Shown here: piece by piece, positions 1-8,644 of the stretch
Numbering within the stretch: position 1 is the first letter of the stretch
Layout: each line of letters begins with the position of its first letter
Source: Prevotella sp.
GTDB lineage: Bacteria; Bacteroidota; Bacteroidia; Bacteroidales; Bacteroidaceae
DNA: 55,164 nucleotides
Assembly (NCBI GenBank): GCA_022511045.1
Contig: JAFLSF010000009.1
Location: 1-55,164 of the forward strand
Direction of reading: 5' to 3'
Made by a program: the position numbers and the translations under genes
Notes under the pieces: model-generated
Databases searched by the model: none
What the model was told of the DNA's origin: nothing
Seen by the model: the letters and a program-made list of their open reading frames with translations, nothing else

Positions 1-150
1 GCCATCTCGAAAGGCTCTGACGATGTGGGTAAGGTGCACATGCAGGTGGAGTACGATGGTTCCATCTACTATGGTTTTGGTGCGAATACTGACATTGTAA
101 CGGCTTCAGTAGAAGCATATATTGATTGTATCAACAAATTTAAAAAGTAG
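1..150 (+). CDS. leuA: 2-isopropylmalate synthase, C-terminal end only (partial)
   Basis: This is an open frame from the first base to a TAG at 148-150, giving 50 residues. The visible part has the look of the LeuA C-terminal regulatory domain that binds leucine, with GSDDVGKVHMQVEYDG and YYGFGANTDIVTASVEAY. LeuA condenses acetyl-CoA with 2-oxoisovalerate, the first committed step of leucine synthesis. The stop is 3 nt before leuC, so the genes are surely co-transcribed. The catalytic domain lies outside the window. The identity rests on the short tail plus the leuC-leuD context. Confidence 0.8.
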   Translation, partial: AISKGSDDVGKVHMQVEYDGSIYYGFGANTDIVTASVEAYIDCINKFKK

Positions 151-153
151 GCA

Positions 154-1539
154 ATGAACACGTTATTTGATAAAATCTGGGACAAGCACGTAGTACAGAC
201 GGTGCCCGATGGTCCCACCCAATTGTACATAGACCGTCTCTATTGTCATGAGGTAACCTCACCTCAAGCATTTGACGGCATGCGGGCTCGTGGACTACAA
301 TGTTTCCGTCCCGACCACATTTACTGCATGCCCGACCACAATACACCGACACACGATCAAGATAAACCCATCGAGGATCCTGTATCGGCCAAATCGGTAT
401 CAACTTTAGCACAGAACGCCAAGGAATTCGGACTGACGCATTATGGAATGATGGACCCCTCAAATGGTATTATACACGTAGTGGGTCCAGAGAAAGGACT
501 ATCATTGCCAGGCATGACCATCGTATGTGGCGACTCTCACACATCGACACATGGAGCAATGGGTGCGGTGGCATTTGGTATCGGAACGTCGGAAGTAGAG
601 ATGGTAATGGCTTCGCAATGTATACTCCAACAGAAACCTAAGTCAATGCGCATCAACATAAATGGAACTATGCAAAAGGGCGTAACGGCCAAAGACGTAG
701 CACTCTATCTGATGGCAAAACTGACAACTAGCGGTGCTACGGGATATTTTGTGGAGTATGCTGGAGATGTAGTTCGTGCGCTCTCTATGGAGGGGCGGCT
801 GACACTCTGCAATCTTTCTATAGAGATGGGCGCTCGCGGTGGTTTTATAGCTCCAGATGAAACGACCTTTGAATATATTAAGGGTAGGGAGTTCGCACCA
901 AAGGGAGTCGACTGGGATAAGGCCGTCGCTTATTGGCAGACGCTGAAAAGCGATGATAATGCCGTATTCGACAAGGAGCTTACATTTGATGCTGCTGATA
1001 TTGAGCCCCGTATTACTTATGGAACTAATCCAGGTATGGGTATCGGCATTACGGAGAGCATCCCTATGTCTTGCGAAATAGAAGATATAGGGTTTCGTAA
1101 AGCACTTGACTATATGGGGTTTGAGGCTGGCGAGAAGGTTTTAGGAATGCAGATAGACTATGTGTTCCTCGGAGCTTGCACTAATGGACGAATTGAGGAT
1201 TTTCGTGCCTTTGCATCCATTGCCAAAGGACGAAAGAAAGCTGATAACGTCGTAGCTTGGCTTGTGCCAGGATCATGGGCGGTCGACCGTCAGATACGCG
1301 AGGAGGGACTTGACAAAGTACTAACAGAAGCAGGTTTTGAAATTCGTCAACCTGGGTGCTCAGCATGTCTGGCTATGAATGATGACAAGGTACCCGCAGG
1401 CAAGTATGCTGTATCGACCTCGAACCGTAATTTTGAAGGACGTCAGGGACCTGGTGCCCGTACCATCCTCTGTTCACCGTTAGTAGCCGCAGCAGCCGCT
1501 GTTACAGGAATAATAACAGACCCAAGAACACTATTATGA
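154..1539 (+). CDS. leuC: 3-isopropylmalate dehydratase large subunit
   Basis: LeuC is the large, Fe-S-bearing subunit of isopropylmalate isomerase, which converts 2-isopropylmalate to 3-isopropylmalate in the cytoplasm. The 461-residue protein has the usual family length. It shows the aconitase-family signatures [20 protein letters not shown] and the three cluster-ligand cysteines in [14 protein letters not shown] and [11 protein letters not shown]. The start [14 protein letters not shown] is typical of the family. It follows leuA by 3 nt and overlaps leuD by 4 nt (ATGA), so translational coupling is likely. LeuC and LeuD together form the active enzyme. Confidence 0.97.
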   Translation: MNTLFDKIWDKHVVQTVPDGPTQLYIDRLYCHEVTSPQAFDGMRARGLQCFRPDHIYCMPDHNTPTHDQDKPIEDPVSAKSVSTLAQNAKEFGLTHYGMMDPSNGIIHVVGPEKGLSLPGMTIVCGDSHTSTHGAMGAVAFGIGTSEVEMVMASQCILQQKPKSMRININGTMQKGVTAKDVALYLMAKLTTSGATGYFVEYAGDVVRALSMEGRLTLCNLSIEMGARGGFIAPDETTFEYIKGREFAPKGVDWDKAVAYWQTLKSDDNAVFDKELTFDAADIEPRITYGTNPGMGIGITESIPMSCEIEDIGFRKALDYMGFEAGEKVLGMQIDYVFLGACTNGRIEDFRAFASIAKGRKKADNVVAWLVPGSWAVDRQIREEGLDKVLTEAGFEIRQPGCSACLAMNDDKVPAGKYAVSTSNRNFEGRQGPGARTILCSPLVAAAAAVTGIITDPRTLL

Positions 1540-2132
1540 AACAGAAATTCAACGTCATAACATCTACCTGTGTACCCCTTCCTCTTGAGAATGTGGACAC
1601 AGACCAAATTATTCCTGCTCGTTTTTTGAAAGCCACTACCCGTGAGGAGAGTTTCTATGGGGACAACTTGTTCTGCGATTGGCGTTACAATAGTGATGGC
1701 ACGCTCAATAAGGATTTTGTACTCAACGACCCTACCTATTCGGGATGTATCCTTGTGGCAGGCAAGAACTTTGGTTCTGGCTCCAGCCGTGAACATGCCG
1801 CATGGGCTATTGCTGGTTATGGTTTTCGGGTGGTTATCAGTTCGTCTTTTGCCGACATTCATAAGAACAATGAGCTGAATAATTTTGTATTGCCCGTTGT
1901 GGTTAGCGAAAAGTTCTTGAAGGAATTGTTTAATAGTATTAAGGAAGATCCTAAGACCGAAGTGGAGGTAGACCTACCCCAACAACGTGTCACTAATAAG
2001 GCTACTGGGCGTAGTGAGGCATTCGAGATTAACGGCTATAAGAAGCATTGCCTGATGAATGGTTTAGACGACATTGATTTCTTGGTCGGAAGCAAGGACA
2101 AGATAGAGGCATGGGAACAACGCAACAAGTAA
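1536..2132 (+). CDS. leuD: 3-isopropylmalate dehydratase small subunit
   Basis: LeuD is the small (swivel-domain) subunit of isopropylmalate isomerase and pairs with the LeuC encoded just upstream. The 198-residue length is normal. Family motifs seen are [13 protein letters not shown] near the N-terminus and [15 protein letters not shown] in the middle. The start codon overlaps the end of leuC by 4 nt, and its own 3' end overlaps the next gene by 22 nt in another frame, so this is a tightly packed operon. Confidence 0.97.
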   Translation: MKQKFNVITSTCVPLPLENVDTDQIIPARFLKATTREESFYGDNLFCDWRYNSDGTLNKDFVLNDPTYSGCILVAGKNFGSGSSREHAAWAIAGYGFRVVISSSFADIHKNNELNNFVLPVVVSEKFLKELFNSIKEDPKTEVEVDLPQQRVTNKATGRSEAFEINGYKKHCLMNGLDDIDFLVGSKDKIEAWEQRNK

Positions 2133-3718
2133 ACGACTACCAGCGCATCCCTCCCTTTGTTGAAATCATGGATTCCACGCTTCGCGATGGAGAGCAAACT
2201 AATGGGGTAAGTTTCCTGCCGCACGAGAAGTTGGTGATAGCGCGCAAATTGATGGCCGATGTAAACGTCGACCGTATTGAGGTAGCATCAGCGCGCGTGT
2301 CGGAGGGTGAAAAGGAGGCCGTCACCATGATATGCCGCTATGCAAAGTCCATCAATCGTTTGGAGCGCGTTGAAGTGTTGGGATTCGTCGACGGGGGCAA
2401 GAGTACAGATTGGATAGCAGAATGTGGCGGACGGGTGATTAACCTGTTAGCTAAAGGTTCGCTAAAGCATTGTACACACCAATTGCACAAGACTCCCGAG
2501 GAGCACATTGCCAACATTATACAGGAGGTGAAATATGCTCACGAACGAGGTTTGGCTGTCAATCTTTATTTGGAGGATTGGTCGAACGGTATGAAGGACT
2601 CGCCCGACTATGTCTATCAATTGATGGATGGATTGGCTGAGTACGGGAATAAGTCGATGGAACAAATGCCTGTTGAGGACTCAATCCCTATGATTAGGCG
2701 TTTCATGCTCCCTGATACATTAGGTGTTATGAATCCTTTGCAAGTCATCGAATATTTCCGCAAGATGATGAAGCGTTACCCGCATCTGCATTTTGATTTT
2801 CATGCTCACAACGATTACGATTTAGCTGTAAGTAACTCTTTAGCGGCTGTGCTCAGTGGTGCTAAAGGGCTACACGTTACCGTCAATGGGCTGGGGGAGC
2901 GATGTGGCAATGCGCCTATGGCCAGTGTGCAGGTAATCTTGAAAGACCAGTTCCATGCCAAGACGAACATCAACGAGAGCCAACTCAACGATATTAGCCG
3001 TATGGTGGAGAGTTATAGTGGCATTGCTGTTGCCCCTAATCAGCCCATCGTTGGCGAGAATGTCTTTACGCAGGTAGCTGGTGTACATGCCGATGGTGAC
3101 TCAAAGGATAAACTATATTATAACGAACTCATGCCTGAGCGTTTTGGACGGAAACGTGAGTATGCTTTGGGCAAGAACTCTGGCCGTGCCAACATTGCCA
3201 AGAATCTTGAAGAGCTGGGGCTTGAACTGACACCAGAGCAGACACGTCGAGTGACACAACGTATTACCGAATTAGGCGATAGGAAAGAGATTGTGACGCA
3301 AGAAGACTTACCCTATATAGTCAGTGACGTATTAAAACACGATGTGTCCAAAGACCGCGTCAAGCTGATTAGCTACGTTGTCAGCACCTCTTACGGACTG
3401 AAACCTGGCGCTAATATTCGCGTGGAGATAAATGGCAAACAATACGAAGCGGGTGCTACGGGTGATGGTCAGTACGATGCTTTCGTCAAAGCTTTGCGCT
3501 ACATCTATAAAAAATATCTTGGTCGTACTTTCCCCATTTTGGCCAACTATCAAGTTTCCATTCCCCCTGGCGGACGTACGGATGCATTGGTGCAGACAGT
3601 CATCTCATGGCACTATCATGATGGTATCTTGCGCACCCGAGGGTTAGATGCAGACCAGACGGAAGCGGCCATTAAAGCCACCTTCAAGATGCTCAATATC
3701 GTAGAACTTAATCCGTAA
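2111..3718 (+). CDS. 2-isopropylmalate/citramalate synthase-like DRE-TIM metallolyase
   Basis: A 535-residue second acyl-CoA condensing enzyme of the isopropylmalate synthase/homocitrate synthase/citramalate synthase family. The family signature DSTLRDGEQT is at residues 21-30, and a metal-binding HAHNDYD segment with LHVTVNGLGERCGNA follows near residues 235-265. The C-terminus (TDALVQTVISW) looks like the LeuA-type regulatory domain. leuA is already present upstream, so a citramalate synthase role (acetyl-CoA + pyruvate, entering isoleucine synthesis) is a reasonable inference, but the substrate cannot be read from the sequence. The start overlaps leuD by 22 nt. The usual partner leuB does not follow; the next gene is convergent. 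Confidence 0.85.
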   Translation: MGTTQQVNDYQRIPPFVEIMDSTLRDGEQTNGVSFLPHEKLVIARKLMADVNVDRIEVASARVSEGEKEAVTMICRYAKSINRLERVEVLGFVDGGKSTDWIAECGGRVINLLAKGSLKHCTHQLHKTPEEHIANIIQEVKYAHERGLAVNLYLEDWSNGMKDSPDYVYQLMDGLAEYGNKSMEQMPVEDSIPMIRRFMLPDTLGVMNPLQVIEYFRKMMKRYPHLHFDFHAHNDYDLAVSNSLAAVLSGAKGLHVTVNGLGERCGNAPMASVQVILKDQFHAKTNINESQLNDISRMVESYSGIAVAPNQPIVGENVFTQVAGVHADGDSKDKLYYNELMPERFGRKREYALGKNSGRANIAKNLEELGLELTPEQTRRVTQRITELGDRKEIVTQEDLPYIVSDVLKHDVSKDRVKLISYVVSTSYGLKPGANIRVEINGKQYEAGATGDGQYDAFVKALRYIYKKYLGRTFPILANYQVSIPPGGRTDALVQTVISWHYHDGILRTRGLDADQTEAAIKATFKMLNIVELNP

Positions 3719-3745
3719 CACAATTCATAAAGATGCGCTAAGTCA

Positions 3746-4549
3746 TCAGTCTTCTCTCATGACATATTGGCCGCGCTTTCGTGTGATATTGCCATAGTTA
3801 ATGGCATGCACGGGACAATGATGATAGCAGGCTAAGCACATCGTACAACGGTCTTCGTGAAGCCATTCTGGCGGACATTCCTCGATGTTCTGAACTGGAC
3901 ATACTTTAGCACAACGTCCGCATTGTGTACAAACATCTCTATCGACCTTGAACTTCCTGTCTGTTATCAGACACTTATTAAAGTAGTTGCCAATGACGTA
4001 AGAATAGAGTCGGGGAGTGGCTCCTTTCTCCAACTCCATAATGCCACGCTTTCTATCCTTAATTACCCGACAGATGTGTGCCATCTGTCGACGCGCCTCC
4101 TCCATCTTATTAGCAACTCTCTCCTCCGAATCAGTGTGCATAAAAGGCAGACATACATACGATTCGGGCATAATGACTGAGAATAGAGTCTCGGCCTCCA
4201 GCCCTTTCACCTTTAATTCTTTGTTAAGAATCGCTATCGCCTCACCCATATTGTCCCCACACGTCGTTATGGCATAGCAAAAGGGTTGGAGATTGTTCGT
4301 AACGAAAGAGGCTGCTCTGATAAATTCACGCACAATACGCGGAGGTTGCCAACCATGAGTGGGAAAACAGAACCCCAGCCGTTCATCTTCCTTTAGTTGG
4401 TAGGTCATTATTGGCCGTTCGCCGTTCTCCTTTTGTTTGCGTATCCCCCGCATCTCCTCTGCAATGTCATACAACGTCTCACCTGTTGCCTCTGCCACTT
4501 GGCGAGCCACCCATCGCGTATTTCCCGTTCCAGAAAAATAAAATATCAT
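3746..4549 (-). CDS. EFR1 family flavodoxin/ferredoxin protein
   Basis: A 267-residue electron-transfer protein with two parts. The N-terminal flavodoxin-like domain starts with MIFYFSGTGNTRWVARQVAE (FMN phosphate-binding loop SGTGNT). The C-terminal bacterial ferredoxin domain carries two 4Fe-4S motifs, CTQCGRCAKVCPVQNIEECP and CTMCLACYHHCPVHAINYG. This is the EFR1 architecture, common in anaerobes. The physiological partner is unknown. It is convergent with the leu operon. A strong Bacteroidetes-type promoter lies 37 nt upstream (4586-4617). Cytoplasmic; no signal peptide or membrane segment seen. Confidence 0.9.
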   Translation of the reverse strand: MIFYFSGTGNTRWVARQVAEATGETLYDIAEEMRGIRKQKENGERPIMTYQLKEDERLGFCFPTHGWQPPRIVREFIRAASFVTNNLQPFCYAITTCGDNMGEAIAILNKELKVKGLEAETLFSVIMPESYVCLPFMHTDSEERVANKMEEARRQMAHICRVIKDRKRGIMELEKGATPRLYSYVIGNYFNKCLITDRKFKVDRDVCTQCGRCAKVCPVQNIEECPPEWLHEDRCTMCLACYHHCPVHAINYGNITRKRGQYVMRED

Positions 4550-4585
4550 CGCTCCTAAATTTTCGTTCTAATTCGTTTATGGCTA

Positions 4586-4617
4586 CAAAGGTACGAATAA
4601 ACGGGCAAAACGCCAAA
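4586..4617 (-). promoter_or_regulatory. Promoter of the EFR1 gene (TTTG-N20-TACCTTTG)
   Basis: On the minus strand a -33 TTTG (4614-4617) is followed by exactly 20 nt and a -7 box TACCTTTG (4586-4593), matching the Bacteroidetes sigma-A promoter TTTG-N19/20-TAnnTTTG. The predicted transcript start is near 4579, giving a leader of about 30 nt. Confidence 0.75.
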
Positions 4618-4749
4618 CGTTTTCATTTCTTCGCGAGCAGTTTGACAAGATTTGTTATCTTTCTAACATACACTTTAGCAAAGATACGAACATTTGCGGG
4701 AACGGCAAAGAAATTTTACCGATTTCTTTGAGTGTAAAGATTTCTTCTG

Positions 4750-4903
4750 ACGAGAATAGGCCTCGCGGGTCGTGAGGATAGGCCTCAAGGCTCACGAGGA
4801 TAGGGCTCATTATTGGTGAGAATAGTCCGCACCATTTGTATACCCCTGATATACAAACTGTATACTTCTGGTATACAACTTGTATACACGGCGTATACAA
4901 ATA
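4750..4903. repeat. Array A: seven 22-nt interrupted-palindrome units
   Basis: The stretch divides without a gap into seven 22-nt units, each 6-nt arm, 5-nt centre, 6-nt arm, 5-nt spacer. Units start at 4750, 4772, 4794, 4816, 4838, 4860 and 4882. Examples are GTGAGG-ATAGG-CCTCAA (4772), GTGAGA-ATAGT-CCGCAC (4816) and GTATAC-TTCTG-GTATAC (4860). Arm pairing is 4 to 6 of 6 positions. The sequence drifts from a GAGG/CCTC type to a GTATAC type with the period unchanged. The rest of the 4550-5048 gap holds only the EFR1 promoter; no gene was seen. Two related arrays occur in this window. Confidence 0.85.
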
Positions 4904-5048
4904 GCAAACATAAGGCTCGACGGGAATGAATCGTATTTTCGTCATTGATGAAAGTACGATTCATAGACGATAAAATGCCGCTTCGTTGGCGGCAAATCCC
5001 TAATTTGTAAAATGTAGCTCCAAAGTAGTTTTAATTGTTGGGAAACTC

Positions 5049-5353
5049 CTATTCTACGACTTCAATATAAAAGCTGACTGGGCGGAAACCGTCGTTGCAA
5101 CTAATCATAGCGCTATGTGGATTCTTCATCCATCCATCGTAAAAGTTACCCTCACCTTTTGCCAGAGCCTTGACAAACTCGCACATCGTTTTCCATGCTT
5201 CTGGACAGAGCCCTTCAGGGCATTTTCCGTTGTTGCTGACCCATGTCTGCCCCTCACACACATCGCATGTATGCTCAATAGGGGGTTTTCGTACCTCTCT
5301 ATCAAGTCATCGTATTGGGCTTTACGAATAGCACTTATCCTTACTTGTTTCAT
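5049..5353 (-). pseudogene. TIGR04076-like small protein, interrupted by a one-base frameshift
   Basis: Two overlapping frames together make one protein of the TIGR04076 type (about 100 residues, function unknown). The N-terminal part MKQVRISAIRKAQYDDLIERYENP runs from 5353; the C-terminal part, from CDVCEGQTWVSNNGKCPEGLC to GWMKNPHSAMISCNDGFRPV, ends at 5049. The frame breaks at a run of five G (5281-5285, C on the coding strand). Six bases there would give a continuous 101-residue protein reading ENPPIEHTCDVCEGQ. It lies 12 nt downstream of the DUF262 operon on the same strand, but its base composition resembles the core genes rather than that operon. It could be a pseudogene, a slippage site or a sequencing error. 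Confidence 0.75.
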
Positions 5354-5365
5354 GGTGCAGAAAAT

Positions 5366-7264
5366 CTAAATAGAAGCATTATCTTCTAATGCACCTCTTA
5401 AGATACTCATCATCTCATCCTCGTGTTTCTGGCATTTGACTTTAACCCATTCATCATTTGAACCATTTTGTATTAGATCTCCCATAATACGAAGTTTTAT
5501 ACTTCCATTTTTAACCATCTTACCATAGGATTTCATCTTTGACTCTGGTGACAGATTTGAGAATTTCGAATTTACACTTCTGGAAATTATACATAAGTTC
5601 CCAAATGTATCTTTATTCTCCCAAGTATTAATAGAAGATCCCTCAGAAGGATTTTGTGGATACCAATGTTCAACAGAGTTGCGAAATTCAAATTTGAAAT
5701 CTTCATAACTATTCTTATCTTTCTTCCACAACAAATAGTCCAAGAAATTAAATACGATGTGAGGAGTCTGAACACCAAGTTTATAGTTTCCACCATCTAA
5801 AAAGTTCTCCTTTACAGCTTTTGCTGCTAAATCTTCTGCCTCATTTATCAATTTAGGTAATTCTTTATTGTAAAAAAACCATATAAGAAGGTCAGTTATC
5901 CAGTGCATAACTTTTGGCGACGTATATGATACACGTAGTGCTGATTGTATCATTAAACATTCTTTATTGCGAAAGGAATATGTTTTTTTCCACTCGTTAG
6001 AATAATTTAATTTTGTATTTAGATAATATGCTGTTTTTTTGGATCTTTGGCCAGACGTATATAATTCTTTAAGACTCCATTCTCCTTCTTTGTCTTCACC
6101 TGTATATTCACGCTTAATGATGAATTTATCGAAAAGATAGCGTGTTTGTAGTAGATGAATAATAAACTTTTTAGAGAAATCTTCTTTATTATCTTTTATG
6201 GGTTTATCATTTTTCATCCCAATATCTAATACGCTTTCAAAATCTACAATTAGTTTTTTATCATCAAGTAATTCGCTTAAGTTTTTTTCCATAGATATAT
6301 TATATCGCTTAATAAAAACTCTAAGTGCGTGAAGTAGAAAATAAGGAAAATCTATTATACTATCAAATCGCACATGTGTGTCATCTTCATTTGCACCATC
6401 TACGCCGTTAACCTTAAATTTAGGTTTGATAATTTCTTTTATCATTACGCTATGCTCTGACTTATCTGTGTTATCTATGCAATCACCATAATCTTTCCAT
6501 TTGTTAGATGGCCTACCATTCCACTCTCCTCCAAAAATATTCTTTCTGTCTTCTGTTGAGAAATGCATCTGAACATAGCCCGTCATATCGCTACAAGCAT
6601 TCCATATCCTTGAAAAGAACTCTTGCTCGTATCTATTGCGGAGATTCCTCATAAGTCGAGCCTTGAGAATATCATGTTGTTCTAACTGTTCACCTCGAGT
6701 ATTCATAATTTCGAAATAACGATTTAAATCAGTATTTTCAGGTACATCTATTCTATAAAGCACAACATGACGTAAACAAGATATAAACTTACCTATTTCC
6801 AACTTGTCTCTTTCGAACTTCTGACGGATAACCTTTATGCCACATTGGACAGATTGCTCGATATTTTCTTTATCTTTAGAATCAAGACTATCACTCAATA
6901 TTTTTTGAATAATAGAAAGAGTGTGGTTTGAATTGGGGCGACAATCAAAAGAAAGAGTATTCCCAATTTTGTTTTTCAAGGCTCTTTTTGAAATAAGGTA
7001 TTGCAACAAAAGATATAAAGTAGTAAGACGTTGTTGGCCATCTACAACCTCATACGTCTCTAACTTGTTTTTTACTTTATAAACAACAAGTGAACCGATA
7101 TAATAATTTTCAGACGAACCGATGTCATAAATATCATCAATTAACTGTTCTATTTCTTTATCCTCCCAAGCATAAGCTCGCTGATAGCGTGGAATTGTGT
7201 AATAAGTACTCTTATTAAATATAGTATAATCTGTATCGTCTAATATTTTTAATACTTCTATCAT
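5366..7264 (-). CDS. DUF262 protein with C-terminal DUF1524/HNH-like domain (GmrSD-type)
   Basis: A 632-residue protein of the DUF262 family, related to the GmrS/GmrD type IV restriction enzymes. DUF262 motifs are PRYQRAYAW (25-33), DGQQRLTTL (75-83) and NTRGEQL with DILKA (188-202); DGQQR is thought to belong to an NTP-binding ParB/Srx-like fold. Near the C-terminus VEHWYPQNP (531-539), GNLCII and NSKFSN fit DUF1524, an HNH-type nuclease. The gene starts 1 nt after the stop of the upstream DUF262 gene, so the two are translationally coupled. It is far more AT-rich than its neighbours, pointing to transfer. Anti-phage restriction is inferred from family, not shown. Confidence 0.85.
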   Translation of the reverse strand: MIEVLKILDDTDYTIFNKSTYYTIPRYQRAYAWEDKEIEQLIDDIYDIGSSENYYIGSLVVYKVKNKLETYEVVDGQQRLTTLYLLLQYLISKRALKNKIGNTLSFDCRPNSNHTLSIIQKILSDSLDSKDKENIEQSVQCGIKVIRQKFERDKLEIGKFISCLRHVVLYRIDVPENTDLNRYFEIMNTRGEQLEQHDILKARLMRNLRNRYEQEFFSRIWNACSDMTGYVQMHFSTEDRKNIFGGEWNGRPSNKWKDYGDCIDNTDKSEHSVMIKEIIKPKFKVNGVDGANEDDTHVRFDSIIDFPYFLLHALRVFIKRYNISMEKNLSELLDDKKLIVDFESVLDIGMKNDKPIKDNKEDFSKKFIIHLLQTRYLFDKFIIKREYTGEDKEGEWSLKELYTSGQRSKKTAYYLNTKLNYSNEWKKTYSFRNKECLMIQSALRVSYTSPKVMHWITDLLIWFFYNKELPKLINEAEDLAAKAVKENFLDGGNYKLGVQTPHIVFNFLDYLLWKKDKNSYEDFKFEFRNSVEHWYPQNPSEGSSINTWENKDTFGNLCIISRSVNSKFSNLSPESKMKSYGKMVKNGSIKLRIMGDLIQNGSNDEWVKVKCQKHEDEMMSILRGALEDNASI

Positions 7265-7265
7265 A

Positions 7266-8585
7266 TTACTTATATCCGTTTAATTTGCAAAGATTTTCGT
7301 ACAATTTGTCCCATTTTTCGCTGGCAGCCTTATTATCTACTCTTATAATATTAAGTTTCATGCTGGAAATGTCCGTATGTTTACGAGCATAGGTTATCAT
7401 CGAAATTACAGGTTTAACATTACTGTATTTGTCATTCTCCCCAAAGCCAATGGCATAGCGATTAATTGTGTCGAAACCTAAATACTGCATATCAACTCTA
7501 ATCATCATAGCCCATATAAACAATTTTTTGACAGCTATAATATCAAAATTGTGAAAACGGTCATAGTAGCAAAGTAGAGCACAAAAGAATAGATTACGTG
7601 CATAATTAAACCCTGTTGATGATGACCTAACCTTATCAAACTCTTCAACAGAATTAACATCTTTCTTATCTTCTATAAGAATTCGTTTTATATCATTAAA
7701 AGTAGTATTTGTTATAATTTCTTCTTTAATATTATGTAGCATTTGCATATAATGATCAACCATTTCAAAAAAATCACTTCCAGAGATGAAAGGCTCTGTA
7801 AGCAGAAAGTATGGCATTGCCTTGTTGGCTCTGCGTGCGTATGTATAACCAGAGTCCTCCTCAATACCTTTATATATATCGATTTTTGCAACAGTAAAAG
7901 GGTCGCACTTTCGACATTTTGCCCAATTCCACAGCGGAAACATGTATAAGTCAAATAGTTTTCGAATTGCTTCGGGATTCTTTGACTCCCATTTTACAAC
8001 GGCGTTTTGCATCTCGTACTTGTCGTGAATTTCTCTAAGGTGATAAGCTTTTAGTAAATCATGAGGATATAATGCACGACCACGCGTGTTTTGAGAGTCA
8101 AACAATTGAAATGCCTCATCAATCCTATTCACCGTAATAATTACAACTTCTAATATGTTGTGGAATGCTTGGTTAAAATTATTCTTTTCTTTCTCCCCCA
8201 CAGAGGAAAACCACTCATTTATTGTTGTATAGTTGTCATGTAGATTTTTCTGCGTAATTTTATCTGAAAACCTTTTATTCAATAAATTACATTGGAAATC
8301 TGGTTTTATATATAACTTCAACAAGAGAAACGATAGTATACGTTGTTGACCGTCAACTATCTCATACTCACTATTTTTGTTCTTATACAATATAATTGTA
8401 CCAATACGATACTTGAAGTTTGTGTATTTATGACTTTCTTCTATACTTTTCTGAGTATCAAATATAAGATCAGTTATATTCTTAGCAGTCCACTTATATG
8501 GTCGTTGATAGTCAGGGATGATTAAATTCATTTTTAATAACTTATCTACAGACAATATTTGTGGCGTATTTTTCTTTTTTTTCAT
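7266..8585 (-). CDS. DUF262 protein without nuclease domain
   Basis: A 439-residue DUF262-family protein, first gene of a two-gene operon. Motifs are YQRPYKW (26-32), DGQQRILSF (78-86), and NTRGRAL with DLLKA (166-180). It has no recognisable DUF1524 HNH end: the last 150 residues are helical-looking and lack an H-x-x-P pattern. It may act as a sensor or NTPase partner of the 632-residue protein, or form a hetero-oligomer with it; this is inference. The N-terminus MKKKKN is lysine-rich. It lies 59 nt downstream of mnmE on the same strand, and no Bacteroidetes-type promoter was found in that gap, so it may rely on read-through or an unusual promoter. Confidence 0.85.
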   Translation of the reverse strand: MKKKKNTPQILSVDKLLKMNLIIPDYQRPYKWTAKNITDLIFDTQKSIEESHKYTNFKYRIGTIILYKNKNSEYEIVDGQQRILSFLLLKLYIKPDFQCNLLNKRFSDKITQKNLHDNYTTINEWFSSVGEKEKNNFNQAFHNILEVVIITVNRIDEAFQLFDSQNTRGRALYPHDLLKAYHLREIHDKYEMQNAVVKWESKNPEAIRKLFDLYMFPLWNWAKCRKCDPFTVAKIDIYKGIEEDSGYTYARRANKAMPYFLLTEPFISGSDFFEMVDHYMQMLHNIKEEIITNTTFNDIKRILIEDKKDVNSVEEFDKVRSSSTGFNYARNLFFCALLCYYDRFHNFDIIAVKKLFIWAMMIRVDMQYLGFDTINRYAIGFGENDKYSNVKPVISMITYARKHTDISSMKLNIIRVDNKAASEKWDKLYENLCKLNGYK

Positions 8586-8644
8586 ATTTATTATAACATA
8601 AATATTTAATACATTTTTATTGTATTTATTTGATAATTAAACCG

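Noticed and set aside
1443..1862. 139-residue open frame on the minus strand across leuC/leuD
   Set aside because: Shadow of two confirmed genes; composition and motifs do not support it.
4750..4903. CRISPR array
   Set aside because: The repeats are 22-nt units with 5-nt spacers and drifting sequence; there are no 25-40 nt unique spacers and no cas genes.
4655..4945. 96-residue open frame on the minus strand within the 4550-5048 gap
   Set aside because: It runs through the array of 22-nt palindromes, so the peptide is a translation of repeats; no start signal or conservation is visible.
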